Shown here piece after piece: positions 1 to 8,511 of a stretch of 34,171 bases of DNA; the first letter of the stretch is position 1, and each line of letters opens with the position of its first letter. This stretch comes from Streptomyces chattanoogensis. Lineage in GTDB: Bacteria; Actinomycetota; Actinomycetes; Streptomycetales; Streptomycetaceae. The stretch lies in the NCBI RefSeq assembly GCF_001294335.1, contig NZ_LGKG01000177.1, positions 1 to 34,171 of the forward strand, written 5' to 3'. Under the pieces are notes generated by a model that saw only the letters and a list, made by a program, of their open reading frames with translations, was not told where the DNA came from and ran no database searches. The position numbers and the translations under genes are program-made.

Positions 1-88
1 ACCCCACCCCACCCCACGCCGCCCGGCTGTCCGCGCCCCGCCCAGCCCCGCCGCGCTGCCCGCGCCCCGTTCGCTCCTCGGTCCTGTC

Positions 89-916
89 TCAGGCGCCGAC
101 CGTCGCTCGCACCTCCTCCACCAGCCGCTCCGCCTCCGTCAAGGAATGCTTCAACTCTTCTGCTGTGCATCCGAGTTGGCCCAGCACGGCGGTGGCGCGG
201 GCCGCGAAGCCGGGGGGTGTTCCGGGCAGGGCGGAGGCCGCCGCCAGGGCGCCCTTCTCGTTGAGGCACCAGACGCCGTGATGGGCGTACAGGCCCTGCA
301 CGAGATCGCCGACGGCCCGGGACAGGCACAGGGCCGCATGCAGTACGTCCCCGCTCGCGTGCGACTTGGCCGCCATGGCCGCCGAGAATCCCGCATCCCA
401 TATGGCCTGGCGGGTCAGCGACGTTCTCAAGGCCTCGGGATAGTGCTGCGTCTCTTCCTTGAGCCGGGCCAGCTCGCCGTCGGTGTCGGCGAGCACCTGG
501 CCCAGCGCCACCTCACCCGGGTAGGCGGGGGACCAGAAGCCCAGCGGATGACCGGCCTGCATCCCGGTCTCGAAGCGGCCCGCGCGGCACTCCTGCCAGA
601 CCTGTCGCACCCGGTCCACGTCCCGCAGGATCCAGTCCACATGGCTGCCGTCGGGCAGGACGAGCCAGGCCCCGCCGTTCACCCACGCGCCCCAGGCTCC
701 CGGCCCGTACACCTCCACGGGACCGCCGGTCACCTCAGCGGCCAGTGCCTCCAGCGCGGACAGATCCGGCTCGCCCCGGTAGTACACCCCGAGATCCCAG
801 TCGGAGTCCGCCCGGTGCGACCCCCGCGCCCGGCTCCCGCCGAGCATCACCCCCACAACTCCCGGCACCTGCCCGGCCCTTGCCGCGATATCCGCGACAT
901 CTGCCCTGTCTGTCAT
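89..916 (-). CDS. Nucleotidyltransferase-fold protein (MNT/aminoglycoside-adenylyltransferase-like)
   Basis: A 275-residue protein. The N-terminal part has the polymerase-beta-type nucleotidyltransferase signature: GGSRARGS near residue 26, then DSDWDLG, which supplies the two metal-binding Asp residues. The second half is helical and Ala-rich, as in the C-terminal helical domain of stand-alone nucleotidyltransferases. Such proteins transfer a nucleotide to a small molecule or protein; the substrate cannot be told from sequence. The ATG at 914-916 follows a G-rich stretch. No partner gene overlaps it; its start abuts the decayed TnpB element, so the element may have inserted just upstream of its promoter. 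Family assignment is firm, the physiological role is unknown. Confidence 0.85.
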   Translation of the reverse strand: MTDRADVADIAARAGQVPGVVGVMLGGSRARGSHRADSDWDLGVYYRGEPDLSALEALAAEVTGGPVEVYGPGAWGAWVNGGAWLVLPDGSHVDWILRDVDRVRQVWQECRAGRFETGMQAGHPLGFWSPAYPGEVALGQVLADTDGELARLKEETQHYPEALRTSLTRQAIWDAGFSAAMAAKSHASGDVLHAALCLSRAVGDLVQGLYAHHGVWCLNEKGALAAASALPGTPPGFAARATAVLGQLGCTAEELKHSLTEAERLVEEVRATVGA

Positions 917-1959
917 TCCGCCCCCATCGTCCGTACTGTCCCTACCACACCGCCGCCCACAACTTCCATGGCATTGATTGACGTCTCCCCGGTCTGAAGG
1001 TCGGGGGTTCCTACCACGGTCGTCCGACCGTCTCGGTGCGTTCCTGCTTCAACGCGCTGTGCCGGGACTTTCGTCCCGGTCTCATCTGCGCTCTGCGAGG
1101 CGTTTGGTCTGTCCGCCCGTCCGGCGGCCAGGGTGTTGTTGGCTGCGTTGCCGTCACAGTCGTGGACCGTCCCGCACTCCGCGCACGTCCACTCTCGGAC
1201 GTGGAACAGACCTGGGAGGTCGGCTCGAACCGGCCGATCTTCCCGAAGTACTGGCCGTGCTTGACCGCCTTGTACGCCAGCATGTTCACGAACGCCGACC
1301 ATCCGGCGTCGTGCACGGACTTGGCCAGACGCGTACGGGCCAGGCCGGACACCGCAAGGTCTTCCACATACACCGCTTGGTTGTCACGGATGATCTGTGT
1401 GGATGCCTTGTGGTGCCAGTCCCGCCGCCGGTCGGCCACCTTGGCGTGCTGGCGTGCGACCTTGATACGGGCCTTGGCCCGGTTCCGCGAACCTTTCGCC
1501 TTGCGGGACAACTCCCGCTGCAGGCGCTTGAGCTTCTTCTCGGCACGGCGCAGGAACTTCGGAGAGCTGATACGGGTGCCGTCGGAGAGCACGGCGGCGG
1601 ATGGACTGGCGGGTGGCCTTCTTCGACTTGTACCGGGGCGGCCCGACCTTCGGCCCCTTGCGCCTGCCCTTGACCGAGTCGAAGAAATTCCTGTAGGCGG
1701 TGTCCAGGTCCTGCAGGGACTGTTGCAGGACGACGGCCGACACGTCGGCGAGCCAGGCGCGTTCCTCGGTGCGTTTGGCCTGGGTGATGCGAAGCCGCGA
1801 CAAGTCCGCCGATTTCACATACGGCAGCCCGGCCGCGTGTGCCTCCTTGCGGTCGCGCAGACAGTCGTTCCACACCACACGAGCACACCCGAACGCAGGC
1901 GCCAGCGCACGACGCTGGGAACCGTCCGGACAGGCCCGGTAGGAGTAGCGGAGCTGCAT
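913..1959 (-). pseudogene. tnpB: TnpB (RNA-guided nuclease, OrfB family) pseudogene with two internal deletions
   Basis: Three reading frames in series make one TnpB. The N-terminus starts at the ATG at 1957-1959 (MQLRYSYRACPDG, the OrfB helix-turn-helix) and runs to RYKSKKATRQSIR near 1602. It resumes in another frame at AVLSDGTRISSPKF and carries the RuvC-II motif VYVEDLAVSGLAR up to GRFEPTSQVCS near 1205. It then shifts again to VREWTCAECGTVHD and the RuvC-III region DCDGNAANN. Compared with family members recalled from memory, the first junction loses the segment with the RuvC-I Asp, and the second loses one Cys pair of the zinc ribbon. The protein cannot be an active nuclease. The last frame stays open to a TGA at 913-915, beyond the usual end of the family. 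Confidence 0.82.
987..1006. repeat. Right-end hairpin of the TnpB element
   Basis: The sequence is CCCCGGTC-TGAA-GGTCGGGG. As RNA from the minus strand, or as single-stranded DNA, it forms an 8-bp stem with two G-U pairs and a 4-base loop. It lies at the 3' end of the tnpB remnant, where the right end and omega-RNA scaffold of such elements are found. Confidence 0.6.
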
Positions 1960-2053
1960 GGTCAACACGCTATCGAAGCCCACTGACAACGCCCCAGCCA
2001 GAAAGAACGTTCGCGTAACAGCACAGGCCAGAGCAGCCCTGAGGGGCATTCAT

Positions 2054-2073
2054 CCCCGGCGTGAACGCTGGGG
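2054..2073. repeat. Left-end hairpin of the TnpB element
   Basis: The sequence is CCCCGGCG-TGAA-CGCTGGGG: an 8-bp stem with one G-U pair and the same TGAA loop as the hairpin at 987-1006. It lies about 95 bases upstream of the tnpB start codon and marks the probable left end. Confidence 0.6.
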
Positions 2074-2141
2074 CCTTCCGCAAGATCCCCGGTAAAGGGC
2101 CGGGACGCGCGGCGGATCAACCCACGGTTTTCATCTCGGTC

Positions 2142-2660
2142 TCAACCCGACGTACTACGCTGCGCCGCCCCCTGCGGCGGCAGCCCGTCCTCCAGCTCCG
2201 CCGGTCCCCGCCCGGTGTCCAGCGCGTCCAGCGCGGCGCGGATCCGCAGCCGCATCCCCGCGCTCACCATCGTCTCGGCCTCGTCCCAGTGCACCAGCCG
2301 CCACGACAGCAGCTCCTCCTCCTGGAGCCGGATCGCGGCGAGCTGCGCCTCGTCCAGCACACCGCCGTCGAAGAGGTACGACACCAGCGGCGGCCGCTCC
2401 TTCCCCCGCACCCAGTCCACGGCGAGCAGTGCGCCCAGCTCGACGTCCAGGCCGATCTCCTCGGCGGTCTCGCGGCGGGCGGCCTGGCGGGGCGACTCGC
2501 CGGTGTCCGATTCGACGGTGCCGCCGGGCAGGATCCAGGTGTCGCGGTAGTTGGGCTCCACCAGCAGGATGCGGCCCCGGGCGTCGCGGAAGACGGTGCC
2601 CGCGCCCGCGATCACGCGGGGCAGACCGGCGATGTAAGTGGCGTAATCCATGGTCGTCAC
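2142..2660 (-). CDS. NUDIX hydrolase
   Basis: A 172-residue Nudix protein, predicted to hydrolyse a nucleoside diphosphate linked to another moiety. The Nudix box runs GGTVESDTGE then SPRQAARRETAEEIGL; the REtxEExG helix with its metal-binding glutamates is intact. Two extra residues (SDTGE instead of the commoner PGE) sit in the loop before the helix. The start is ambiguous: GTG at 2658-2660 or ATG at 2649-2651, nine bases apart, with no clear ribosome binding site for either. It is divergent from the glycerate kinase gene. The substrate is unknown. Confidence 0.87.
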   Translation of the reverse strand: MTTMDYATYIAGLPRVIAGAGTVFRDARGRILLVEPNYRDTWILPGGTVESDTGESPRQAARRETAEEIGLDVELGALLAVDWVRGKERPPLVSYLFDGGVLDEAQLAAIRLQEEELLSWRLVHWDEAETMVSAGMRLRIRAALDALDTGRGPAELEDGLPPQGAAQRSTSG

Positions 2661-2839
2661 GCCGCGAGCCTAGAGGGTTGCCGGGGCGCCCATGAAGGCG
2701 CGCACCAGGCGCGGACGAGGCACGGACCGGCGGCGGAAGGTCCCGGGTCCTGCGGACCGAGATGCCTGTGCGCCGGAGCCCCTCGCCGGATATGGTCACA
2801 GCGGGTGCGACTGCCAGCTCGAAAGCAAGGGGAAACACG

Positions 2840-3997
2840 GTGGCGGACGCAGCAAGGACACACACCGGACGGGTGCTGATCGCCGCGGACAAGTTCAAGG
2901 GTTCGCTCACGGCCGTCGAGGTCGCCGAGCATGTCACGGCCGGTCTGCGGCGCGTGCTCCCCGATCTGGACGTGGCGGCCATCCCGGTCGCGGACGGCGG
3001 CGACGGCACGGTCGCGGCGGCGCTCGCGGCCGGCTTCGCGCGCCATGAGGCGCGCGTCATGGGCCCCACCGGCGACCCGGTGACGGCCACCTTCGCGCTG
3101 CGCGAGGACGGCACGGCTGTGGTGGAGATGGCGGAGGCATCCGGTCTGCAACATCTCCCGAAGGGGGTCTTCGCCCCTCTGACGGCGACCACCTACGGCA
3201 CCGGGGAGCTGCTGCTCGCGGCCCTCGACGCGGGGGCGACCTCGATCGTCTTCGGGGTCGGCGGCAGCGCGACGACCGACGGCGGCGCGGGCATGCTCGC
3301 GGCGCTGGGGGCGCAGTTTCTGGACGCGGACGGGGAAACGATCCGCCCCGGCGGCGGGCCGCTGGCGGACCTGGTCACGGCCGATCTGTCGGGCCTCGAC
3401 CCGCGGCTGGCCCGGACGGACATCGTGCTCGCCAGCGACGTCGACAACCCGCTCACGGGGCCGAAGGGCGCGCCCGCGGTCTACGGACCCCAGAAGGGCG
3501 CCGGCGAGGCGGACGTGGCCGCGCTGGACGCCGCCCTGGCGCACTACGCCCGGGTGCTCGAGGCCGCGGTCGGCCCCCAGGCCGCCGAGCACGCCCTGGC
3601 GCCCGGTGCGGGCGCGGCGGGCGGTATCGGTTACGGGGCGCTGGTCGGCCTGGACGCGACGTTCCGGCCGGGCATCGATGTGATGCTCGATGTGCTGGGC
3701 TTCGCCCCGGCGCTGGCGGAGGCCACGTTCGTGATCACCGGCGAGGGCTCGCTGGACGAGCAGACGCTGCACGGCAAGGCCCCGGCCGGTGTCGCCGCCG
3801 CGGCCCGTAAGGCGGGCATCGAGGTGGTCGCCGTCTGCGGACGCCTCCAGCTGCCCCAGGAGGCCCTCGGTGCGGCCGGTATCAGCCGCGCGTACGCCCT
3901 GACGGACCTGGAGCCCGACCCGGCCCGCTGTATGGCCCAGGCGGGTCCCCTGCTGGAGCGGGCGGCGGAGAACCTGGCCCGCGACTTCCTGGTCTGA
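2840..3997 (+). CDS. Glycerate kinase (GarK/GlxK family)
   Basis: A 385-residue protein of the bacterial glycerate kinase family, which phosphorylates D-glycerate with ATP to give 2-phosphoglycerate. Family features visible are the start VLIAADKFKGSLTAVEVAEH, the PVADGGDGT motif, the FGVGGSATTDGGAGM loop, ASDVDNPLTGPKGA, and VITGEGSLDEQT near the C-terminus. The GTG at 2840 is chosen because AAGGGGA lies about seven bases upstream; upstream in-frame starts have no such site and would add unconserved residues. It stands alone and ends at a strong bidirectional terminator. It could feed glycerate derived from glyoxylate, a product of the nearby ethylmalonyl-CoA pathway, into glycolysis, but that link is inference. 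Confidence 0.92.
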   Translation: MADAARTHTGRVLIAADKFKGSLTAVEVAEHVTAGLRRVLPDLDVAAIPVADGGDGTVAAALAAGFARHEARVMGPTGDPVTATFALREDGTAVVEMAEASGLQHLPKGVFAPLTATTYGTGELLLAALDAGATSIVFGVGGSATTDGGAGMLAALGAQFLDADGETIRPGGGPLADLVTADLSGLDPRLARTDIVLASDVDNPLTGPKGAPAVYGPQKGAGEADVAALDAALAHYARVLEAAVGPQAAEHALAPGAGAAGGIGYGALVGLDATFRPGIDVMLDVLGFAPALAEATFVITGEGSLDEQTLHGKAPAGVAAAARKAGIEVVAVCGRLQLPQEALGAAGISRAYALTDLEPDPARCMAQAGPLLERAAENLARDFLV

Positions 3998-4066
3998 TCC
4001 CCGGGCCCAGGACTCCCGGCCCCCGGATCCCCGGGCCCGGAGCGGCACAAAGCCGAAAGCCGAAAG

Positions 4067-4105
4067 CCGAGAGCCCCGAGCGAAAGACTCGCTCGGGGCT
4101 CTCGG
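4067..4105. terminator. Bidirectional terminator between glycerate kinase and pssA
   Basis: A perfect 17-bp stem, CCGAGAGCCCCGAGCGA (4067-4083), pairs with 4089-4105 around a 5-base loop AAGAC. It lies 69 bases after the glycerate kinase stop and 26 bases from the end of pssA, between convergent genes. There is no long U-tract, as is common in Streptomyces terminators. The stem is preceded by three copies of an AAAGCCG-like unit. Confidence 0.85.
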
Positions 4106-4131
4106 CGTATCCGCTTCGTTCGTTGCGTCCC

Positions 4132-5001
4132 CTACGGAAGCTGTGCGGCGCGCTGCTCGGCCCGCGACTCGCGGCGGTTGTCACGGAAGGTGTTCACCCT
4201 CCGGGCCGTCGCGAAGACCGGGATCATGGCGCCCAGGACGATCTGCAGCGAGCAGCCGGTCTGCAGCAGCAGCTGGCCGCCGGGGGCGTCCAGCGCCCAG
4301 GCCGCGAGCATGCCCATGCTGAGCACGATCCAGCTGAGCATTGCCACCGCGAGCCGGCCCCGCGGCTTGGGGTACTCGACCCGGCTCACCATCAGCCAGG
4401 CCACCCCGATGATCGCCAGCAGCGTCGGCAGGAACGGCAGCTCCAGCAGCACGATGGCGACGACGGTCAGGGCGCCGAACGGACTCGGCATGCCCTGGAA
4501 GATCCCGTCGCGCAGCGTGACACAGGAGAACCGCGCCAGCCGCAGCACCACCGCCAGCAGCACCACCACCGCCGCGACCACCGACACCCGCTGGTTGGCC
4601 TGGCTGGCGCCGGAGGCGACCATGCCCCAGGTCACCACGAAGTACGCCGGTGCCAGGCCGAAGCTGATGAGGTCCGAGAGGTTGTCGAGCTCGGCCCCCA
4701 TCGCCGAGGCCCGCAGCTTGCGTGCGACCAGTCCGTCGAAGAGATCGAAGACCGACGCCATCAGCATGAGGATCACGGCCACCGCGGCGCTGTGCCGCGC
4801 CATCCCGCCGTCCTCGGTGCCCGTCAGATGCGGGATGAGGACGCCGGTGGTGGTGAAGTACACGGCCATGAACCCGCAGATGGCGTTACCGAGGGTCAGG
4901 GTGTCCGCTATCGACAGCCGCGTGGACAGCGGCATGTCGTCCCCGTCCTCGTCGGTCTCGGGAGCCCAGCCGGCCTGTGTTTCAGGATCAATCACGGTCA
5001 A
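4132..5001 (-). CDS. pssA: CDP-diacylglycerol-serine O-phosphatidyltransferase
   Basis: A 289-residue integral membrane enzyme that makes phosphatidylserine from CDP-diacylglycerol and L-serine. The CDP-alcohol phosphotransferase signature is present: D86, D89-G90, A93-R94, G102, D106 and D110. By my count seven residues separate AR from the Gly, where eight is usual. At least six hydrophobic segments follow and precede the motif. Its start overlaps the end of psd by 14 bases, so translation is probably coupled; a TTG at 5001 has a G-rich site (GGGGGTGAC) seven bases upstream, and a GTG at 4995 is the alternative. Its product is the substrate of the Psd encoded just upstream. Confidence 0.92.
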   Translation of the reverse strand: MTVIDPETQAGWAPETDEDGDDMPLSTRLSIADTLTLGNAICGFMAVYFTTTGVLIPHLTGTEDGGMARHSAAVAVILMLMASVFDLFDGLVARKLRASAMGAELDNLSDLISFGLAPAYFVVTWGMVASGASQANQRVSVVAAVVVLLAVVLRLARFSCVTLRDGIFQGMPSPFGALTVVAIVLLELPFLPTLLAIIGVAWLMVSRVEYPKPRGRLAVAMLSWIVLSMGMLAAWALDAPGGQLLLQTGCSLQIVLGAMIPVFATARRVNTFRDNRRESRAEQRAAQLP

Positions 5002-5635
5002 GACGTGTCACCCCCGCGGTGGTGGCCTGGCCGACCTCGACGGCCGCCTCGACGCCCTCCGGGAGGTAGACGTCGACACGCGAGCCGAAGCGGATCAGAC
5101 CGATGCGCTCGCCCTGCTCGACCTTGGTGCCCTGGGGCACGTACGGGACGATGCGGCGGGCCACCGCGCCGGCGATCTGCACCATCTCGATGTCGCCGAG
5201 CTCGGTGTCGAAGTGCCAGACGACCCGCTCGTTGTTCTCGCTCTCCTTGTTGAAGGCCGGAACGAATCCGCCGGGGATGTGCTCCACGGACGTCACCGTG
5301 CCGGCCAGCGGCGCGCGGTTGACATGGACGTTCAGCGGGCTCATGAAGATCGCGACGCGGGTGCGCCCGTCCTTCCACGGCATGATGCTCTGCACCACAC
5401 CGTCGGCCGGGGAGATGACGCGGCCCTGAGCGATCTCTCGCTCGGGGTCGCGGAAGAACCACAGCATGCCCGCCGCGAGTGCGGTGGTGGGCACGGCGAG
5501 CGCGGCCCAGCGTCCCGAGCGACGGGAGCGGGCCAGGCTGACCGCTGCCGTTGCCACGGTCGGGAGGAGCCACGGCGACGCTCCGCGCGCGAGGCGGACG
5601 CGACCGCGTGGTGCAGAGGATTGGCTGTGGGGCAT
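4988..5635 (-). CDS. psd: Phosphatidylserine decarboxylase (short, archaetidylserine-decarboxylase type)
   Basis: A 215-residue proenzyme that decarboxylates phosphatidylserine to phosphatidylethanolamine. The self-cleavage site that creates the pyruvoyl group is G184-S185 in RFGSRVDVYLP. Other conserved blocks are SPADGVV (about 75-81), FMSPLNVHVNR (97-107) and the PGGFVPAFNKESENNER region. The N-terminus holds two hydrophobic segments (about 22-34 and 43-60) that should anchor it in the membrane. The length fits the short Psd class. It is the first gene of a two-gene unit with pssA. The ATG at 5633-5635 has GAAGG about six bases upstream. Confidence 0.93.
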   Translation of the reverse strand: MPHSQSSAPRGRVRLARGASPWLLPTVATAAVSLARSRRSGRWAALAVPTTALAAGMLWFFRDPEREIAQGRVISPADGVVQSIMPWKDGRTRVAIFMSPLNVHVNRAPLAGTVTSVEHIPGGFVPAFNKESENNERVVWHFDTELGDIEMVQIAGAVARRIVPYVPQGTKVEQGERIGLIRFGSRVDVYLPEGVEAAVEVGQATTAGVTRLDRD

Positions 5636-5786
5636 GGATGACCTTCGTAGCGGAGGGGGCCGCGTATGGATACGGGGGACGGCGGCTTTCCGGGGATGCT
5701 ATCGGGTGCGGGCGGCAACTGGCCAAGAGCCAGCGCCAATCCGTGGCCGAAGTCCGATGACGGGGTGTGATCTTCGTCTAGACGAA

Positions 5787-5806
5787 AACGCCCCAATCGG
5801 GACGTT
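5787..5806 (-). terminator. Rho-independent terminator of the ethylmalonyl-CoA operon
   Basis: On the minus strand AACGTCCC-GATT-GGGGCGTT forms an 8-bp stem (one G-U pair) that begins at the stop codon of the acyl-CoA dehydrogenase gene and runs into TTTT. A perfect 14-bp palindrome, TTCGTCTAGACGAA (5773-5786), follows directly; it could be a second hairpin or an operator for psd. Confidence 0.75.
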
Positions 5807-7011
5807 CACCCCTGGATCCGGTACTCCTCCAGTAGCCGTCGACCAATGATCATTTTCTGGATCTCGGCGGTACCTTCACCGATCAGGAGCATCGGGGCCT
5901 CGCGGTAGAGCCGCTCGATCTCGTACTCCTTGGAGAAGCCGTAGCCGCCATGGATACGGAAAGCGTCTTCGACCACCTCCTTGCAGTACTCGGAGGCCAG
6001 GTACTTCGCCATGCCCGCTTCGAGGTCGTTTCGCTGGCCGGAGTCCTTTTTGCGAGCGGCATTAACCATCATTGCATGGGCCGCTTCGACCTTTGTCGCC
6101 ATTTCGGCCAGTTTGAACTGGATGGCCTGGTGCTGAGCGATCGGCTTGCCGAAGGTGTGGCGCTGCTGCGCATACGAAACACCCAGCTCGAAGGCGCGCT
6201 GGGCGACACCGCAGCCACGCGCGGCGACATTGACCCGGCCGACCTCGACGCCGTCCATCATGTGATAGAAGCCACGTCCGGTCTCGCCGCCGAGCACCCG
6301 GTCGGCCGGAATGCGCAGACCGTCCATGATCAGCTCGGTGGTGTCGACACCCTTGTAGCCCATCTTGTCGATCTTGCCCGGAATGGTGAGTCCGGGACGG
6401 ACCTCGCCGAAGCCGGCCTCCTTCTCCACCAGGAAGGTCGTCATCGACTTGTGCGGGGCGGTGCCCTCCGGGTGCCCCTCGTCCGTACGGCACAGCACCG
6501 CCACGAGCGTGGACGAACCGCCGTTGGTCAGCCACATCTTCTGGCCGTTGAGGACGTAATCGTCGCCGTCCCGCACGCCCTTGGAGGAGATGGCCGACAC
6601 ATCCGAGCCCAGTGCCGGCTCCGACATCGAGAAGGCGCCCCGGATTTCACCGGCCGCCATCTTCGGCAGGAAATAGTCCTTCTGTTCCTGTGTGCCGTGC
6701 TGCTTGAGCATGTACGCCACGATGAAGTGGGTGTTGATGATGCCCGAGACGCTCATCCAGCCGCGGGCGATTTCCTCGACGGTGAGCGCATATGTGAGAA
6801 GTGACTCACCGAGCCCGCCGTACTCCTCAGGGATCATCAGACCGAAGACGCCCAGCTCCTTCAGCCCCTCGACGATCTGCGTCGGGTATTCGTCGCGGTG
6901 TTCCAGCTCGGTGGCGACCGGCAGGATCTCCTTGTCCACGAAGTCGCGGACGGTGGAGAGAATTTCCCGCTGAATGTCGGTCAGGCCCTCGGTCTGCGCA
7001 AGACGGGTCAT
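5806..7011 (-). CDS. mcd: Acyl-CoA dehydrogenase, probable (2S)-methylsuccinyl-CoA dehydrogenase
   Basis: A 401-residue flavoprotein of the acyl-CoA dehydrogenase family. It should oxidise methylsuccinyl-CoA to mesaconyl-CoA with FAD, passing electrons to an electron-transfer flavoprotein. Visible motifs are AFSMSEPALGSDVSAI (flavin and substrate binding), QKMWLTNGG, the QRHTFGKPIAQHQAIQFKLA block, RIHGGYGFS, and IGEGTAEIQKMIIGR, whose Glu in GEGT is at the catalytic-base position of medium-chain enzymes. The specific substrate rests on its place as last gene of the ccr-meaA-mcl-mch-mcd run, not on the motifs. It starts eight bases from the mch stop, with a GGAG-type site that overlaps the end of mch. 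Confidence 0.85.
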   Translation of the reverse strand: MTRLAQTEGLTDIQREILSTVRDFVDKEILPVATELEHRDEYPTQIVEGLKELGVFGLMIPEEYGGLGESLLTYALTVEEIARGWMSVSGIINTHFIVAYMLKQHGTQEQKDYFLPKMAAGEIRGAFSMSEPALGSDVSAISSKGVRDGDDYVLNGQKMWLTNGGSSTLVAVLCRTDEGHPEGTAPHKSMTTFLVEKEAGFGEVRPGLTIPGKIDKMGYKGVDTTELIMDGLRIPADRVLGGETGRGFYHMMDGVEVGRVNVAARGCGVAQRAFELGVSYAQQRHTFGKPIAQHQAIQFKLAEMATKVEAAHAMMVNAARKKDSGQRNDLEAGMAKYLASEYCKEVVEDAFRIHGGYGFSKEYEIERLYREAPMLLIGEGTAEIQKMIIGRRLLEEYRIQG

Positions 7012-7018
7012 GACGGTC

Positions 7019-7543
7019 TCACTTCTCCTTCTTGGCCGGCTGGGCCTTGAGCTCCGGGCGGCCGGGCTGTTCGCCGCCGCGCTCCTTGATGTACGTGGCC
7101 GTGGGGACCATCACCTTGCGCCGGAAGACACAGACCAGCGTGCCGTCCTGCTTGTAGCCCTTGGTCTCGACATAGACGATTCCGCGGTCCGACTTCGACT
7201 TGGAGGGCGTCTTGTCGAGCACGGTCGTCTCGCCGTAAATCGTGTCGCCGTGGAAGGTCGGCGCCACATGCTTCAGCGACTCGATCTCCAGATTGGCGAT
7301 CGCCTTTCCGGAGACATCGGGCACCGACATGCCCAGCAGCAGCGAGTAGATGTAGTTGCCGACGACGACATTCTTTCCGAAGTCGGTGGTCTGCTCCGCG
7401 TAGTTGCTGTCCATGTGCAGCGGGTGATGATTCATCGTGAGCAGACAGAAGAGGTGGTCGTCGTATTCCGTGACGGTTTTCCCCGGCCAGTGCTTGTACA
7501 CATCGCCGACGGTGAACTCTTCATAGGTACGGCCGAACTGCAT
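7019..7543 (-). CDS. mch: MaoC-family hydratase, probable mesaconyl-CoA hydratase
   Basis: A 174-residue single hot-dog-fold protein of the MaoC/R-hydratase family, expected to hydrate mesaconyl-CoA to beta-methylmalyl-CoA. The hydratase region is visible as NHHPLHMDSNYAEQTTDFG, with FGKNVVVGNYIYSLLLGM after it. It is about half as long as the double-hot-dog mesaconyl-CoA hydratase of Rhodobacter, so it should act as a dimer; short versions are usual in actinobacteria. The ATG at 7541-7543 has GGAGG 11 bases upstream and lies five bases after the mcl stop. The Lys-rich C-terminal tail (KAQPAKKEK) is likely disordered. The role is assigned mainly from context. Confidence 0.82.
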   Translation of the reverse strand: MQFGRTYEEFTVGDVYKHWPGKTVTEYDDHLFCLLTMNHHPLHMDSNYAEQTTDFGKNVVVGNYIYSLLLGMSVPDVSGKAIANLEIESLKHVAPTFHGDTIYGETTVLDKTPSKSKSDRGIVYVETKGYKQDGTLVCVFRRKVMVPTATYIKERGGEQPGRPELKAQPAKKEK

Positions 7544-7548
7544 CGCGC

Positions 7549-8511
7549 TTACGCCTCCGGGGCTTCGAACTTGGACGTACGGGTCATGCCGGCGGCCCGG
7601 CCCTTGCCGGCGATCACCAGCGCCATCTTCCGGCTCGCCTCGTCGATCATCTCGTCGCCGAGCATCGCCGAACCCTTCTTGCCGCCCGCCTCCGAGGTGC
7701 ACCACTCGTAGGCGTCCAGGATCAGCTCCGCATGGTCGTAGTCCTCCTGGGAGGGGGAGAACACCTCGTTGGCGGCCTCGACCTGGCCCGGGTGCAGCAC
7801 CCACTTGCCGTCGAAGCCGAGGGCGGCGGCGCGCCCGGCGACCTCGCGGTAGCCGTCGACGTTCTTGATCTGGAGGTAGGGACCGTCGATGGCCTGGAGG
7901 TCGTGCGTACGGGCCGCCATCAGGATCCGCATGAGGATGTAGTGGTACGCGTCCGCCGGGTAGCCCGGGGGCTGCTCGCCGACCACCAGGGACTTCATGT
8001 TGATGGACGCCATGAAGTCGGCCGGGCCGAAGATGATGGTCTCCAGGCGCGGCGAGGCACCGGCGATGTCATCGACGTTCACCAGGCCCTTGGCGTTCTC
8101 GATCTGCGCCTCGATGCCGATCCTGCCGACCTCGAAGCCCATGGTCTTCTCGATCTGGGTCAGCAGCAGGTCCAGGGCGACGATCTGCTGGGCGTCCTGC
8201 ACCTTCGGCAGCATGATGCAGTCGAGGTTGGGGCCCGCGCCCTCGACGACCGTGATGACGTCCCGGTACGTCCAGTGCGTCGTCCAGTCGTTGACCCGCA
8301 CGACCCGCGTCTTGCCGGTCCAGTCGCCGTTGTTCAGCGCGTCGACGATGGTGTGCCGGGCGCTCTCCTTGGCGAGCGGCGCGCAGGCGTCCTCGAGGTC
8401 CAGGAAGACCTGGTCGGCCGGCAGGCCCTGGGCCTTCTCCAGGAAGCGGGGGTTGCTGCCGGGGACCGCGAGACAGGAGCGGCGCGGCCGCAGACGATTG
8501 ACTGGGGTCAT
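7549..8511 (-). CDS. mcl: HpcH/HpaI-CitE-type lyase, probable beta-methylmalyl-CoA/malyl-CoA lyase
   Basis: A 320-residue protein of the CitE-like superfamily. It should cleave beta-methylmalyl-CoA to propionyl-CoA and glyoxylate. Conserved features are RRSCLAVPGSNPRFLEKA at the N-terminus, VFLDLEDACAP with the acidic metal-binding residues, IEAQIENAKGLVNVDDIA with the catalytic and metal Glu, and FGPADF. The C-terminus has GKWVLHPGQVEAAN, typical of the family. Its ATG (8509-8511) overlaps the meaA stop in an ATGA, so it is translationally coupled to the mutase. Family assignment is certain; substrate follows from the operon. Confidence 0.88.
   Translation of the reverse strand: MTPVNRLRPRRSCLAVPGSNPRFLEKAQGLPADQVFLDLEDACAPLAKESARHTIVDALNNGDWTGKTRVVRVNDWTTHWTYRDVITVVEGAGPNLDCIMLPKVQDAQQIVALDLLLTQIEKTMGFEVGRIGIEAQIENAKGLVNVDDIAGASPRLETIIFGPADFMASINMKSLVVGEQPPGYPADAYHYILMRILMAARTHDLQAIDGPYLQIKNVDGYREVAGRAAALGFDGKWVLHPGQVEAANEVFSPSQEDYDHAELILDAYEWCTSEAGGKKGSAMLGDEMIDEASRKMALVIAGKGRAAGMTRTSKFEAPEA

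Larger units (their letters stand above)
980..2080 (-). mobile_element. Decayed IS605/IS1341-type element (tnpB only)
   Basis: The element is defined by a broken tnpB reading frame between two related hairpins, at 987-1006 and 2054-2073. Both have the form CCCCGG..TGAA..GGGG: an 8-bp stem with G-U pairs and a TGAA loop. IS200/IS605 elements carry subterminal imperfect hairpins instead of inverted repeats, so these are the likely left and right ends. No tnpA is present, so it could only have moved in trans. Outer limits are approximate; the exact cleavage sites were not resolved. Confidence 0.65.

Noticed and set aside
1..88. C-rich short repeats (ACCCC units) at the window start
   Set aside because: A short low-complexity stretch downstream of the nucleotidyltransferase gene; too little sequence to call a repeat element or terminator.
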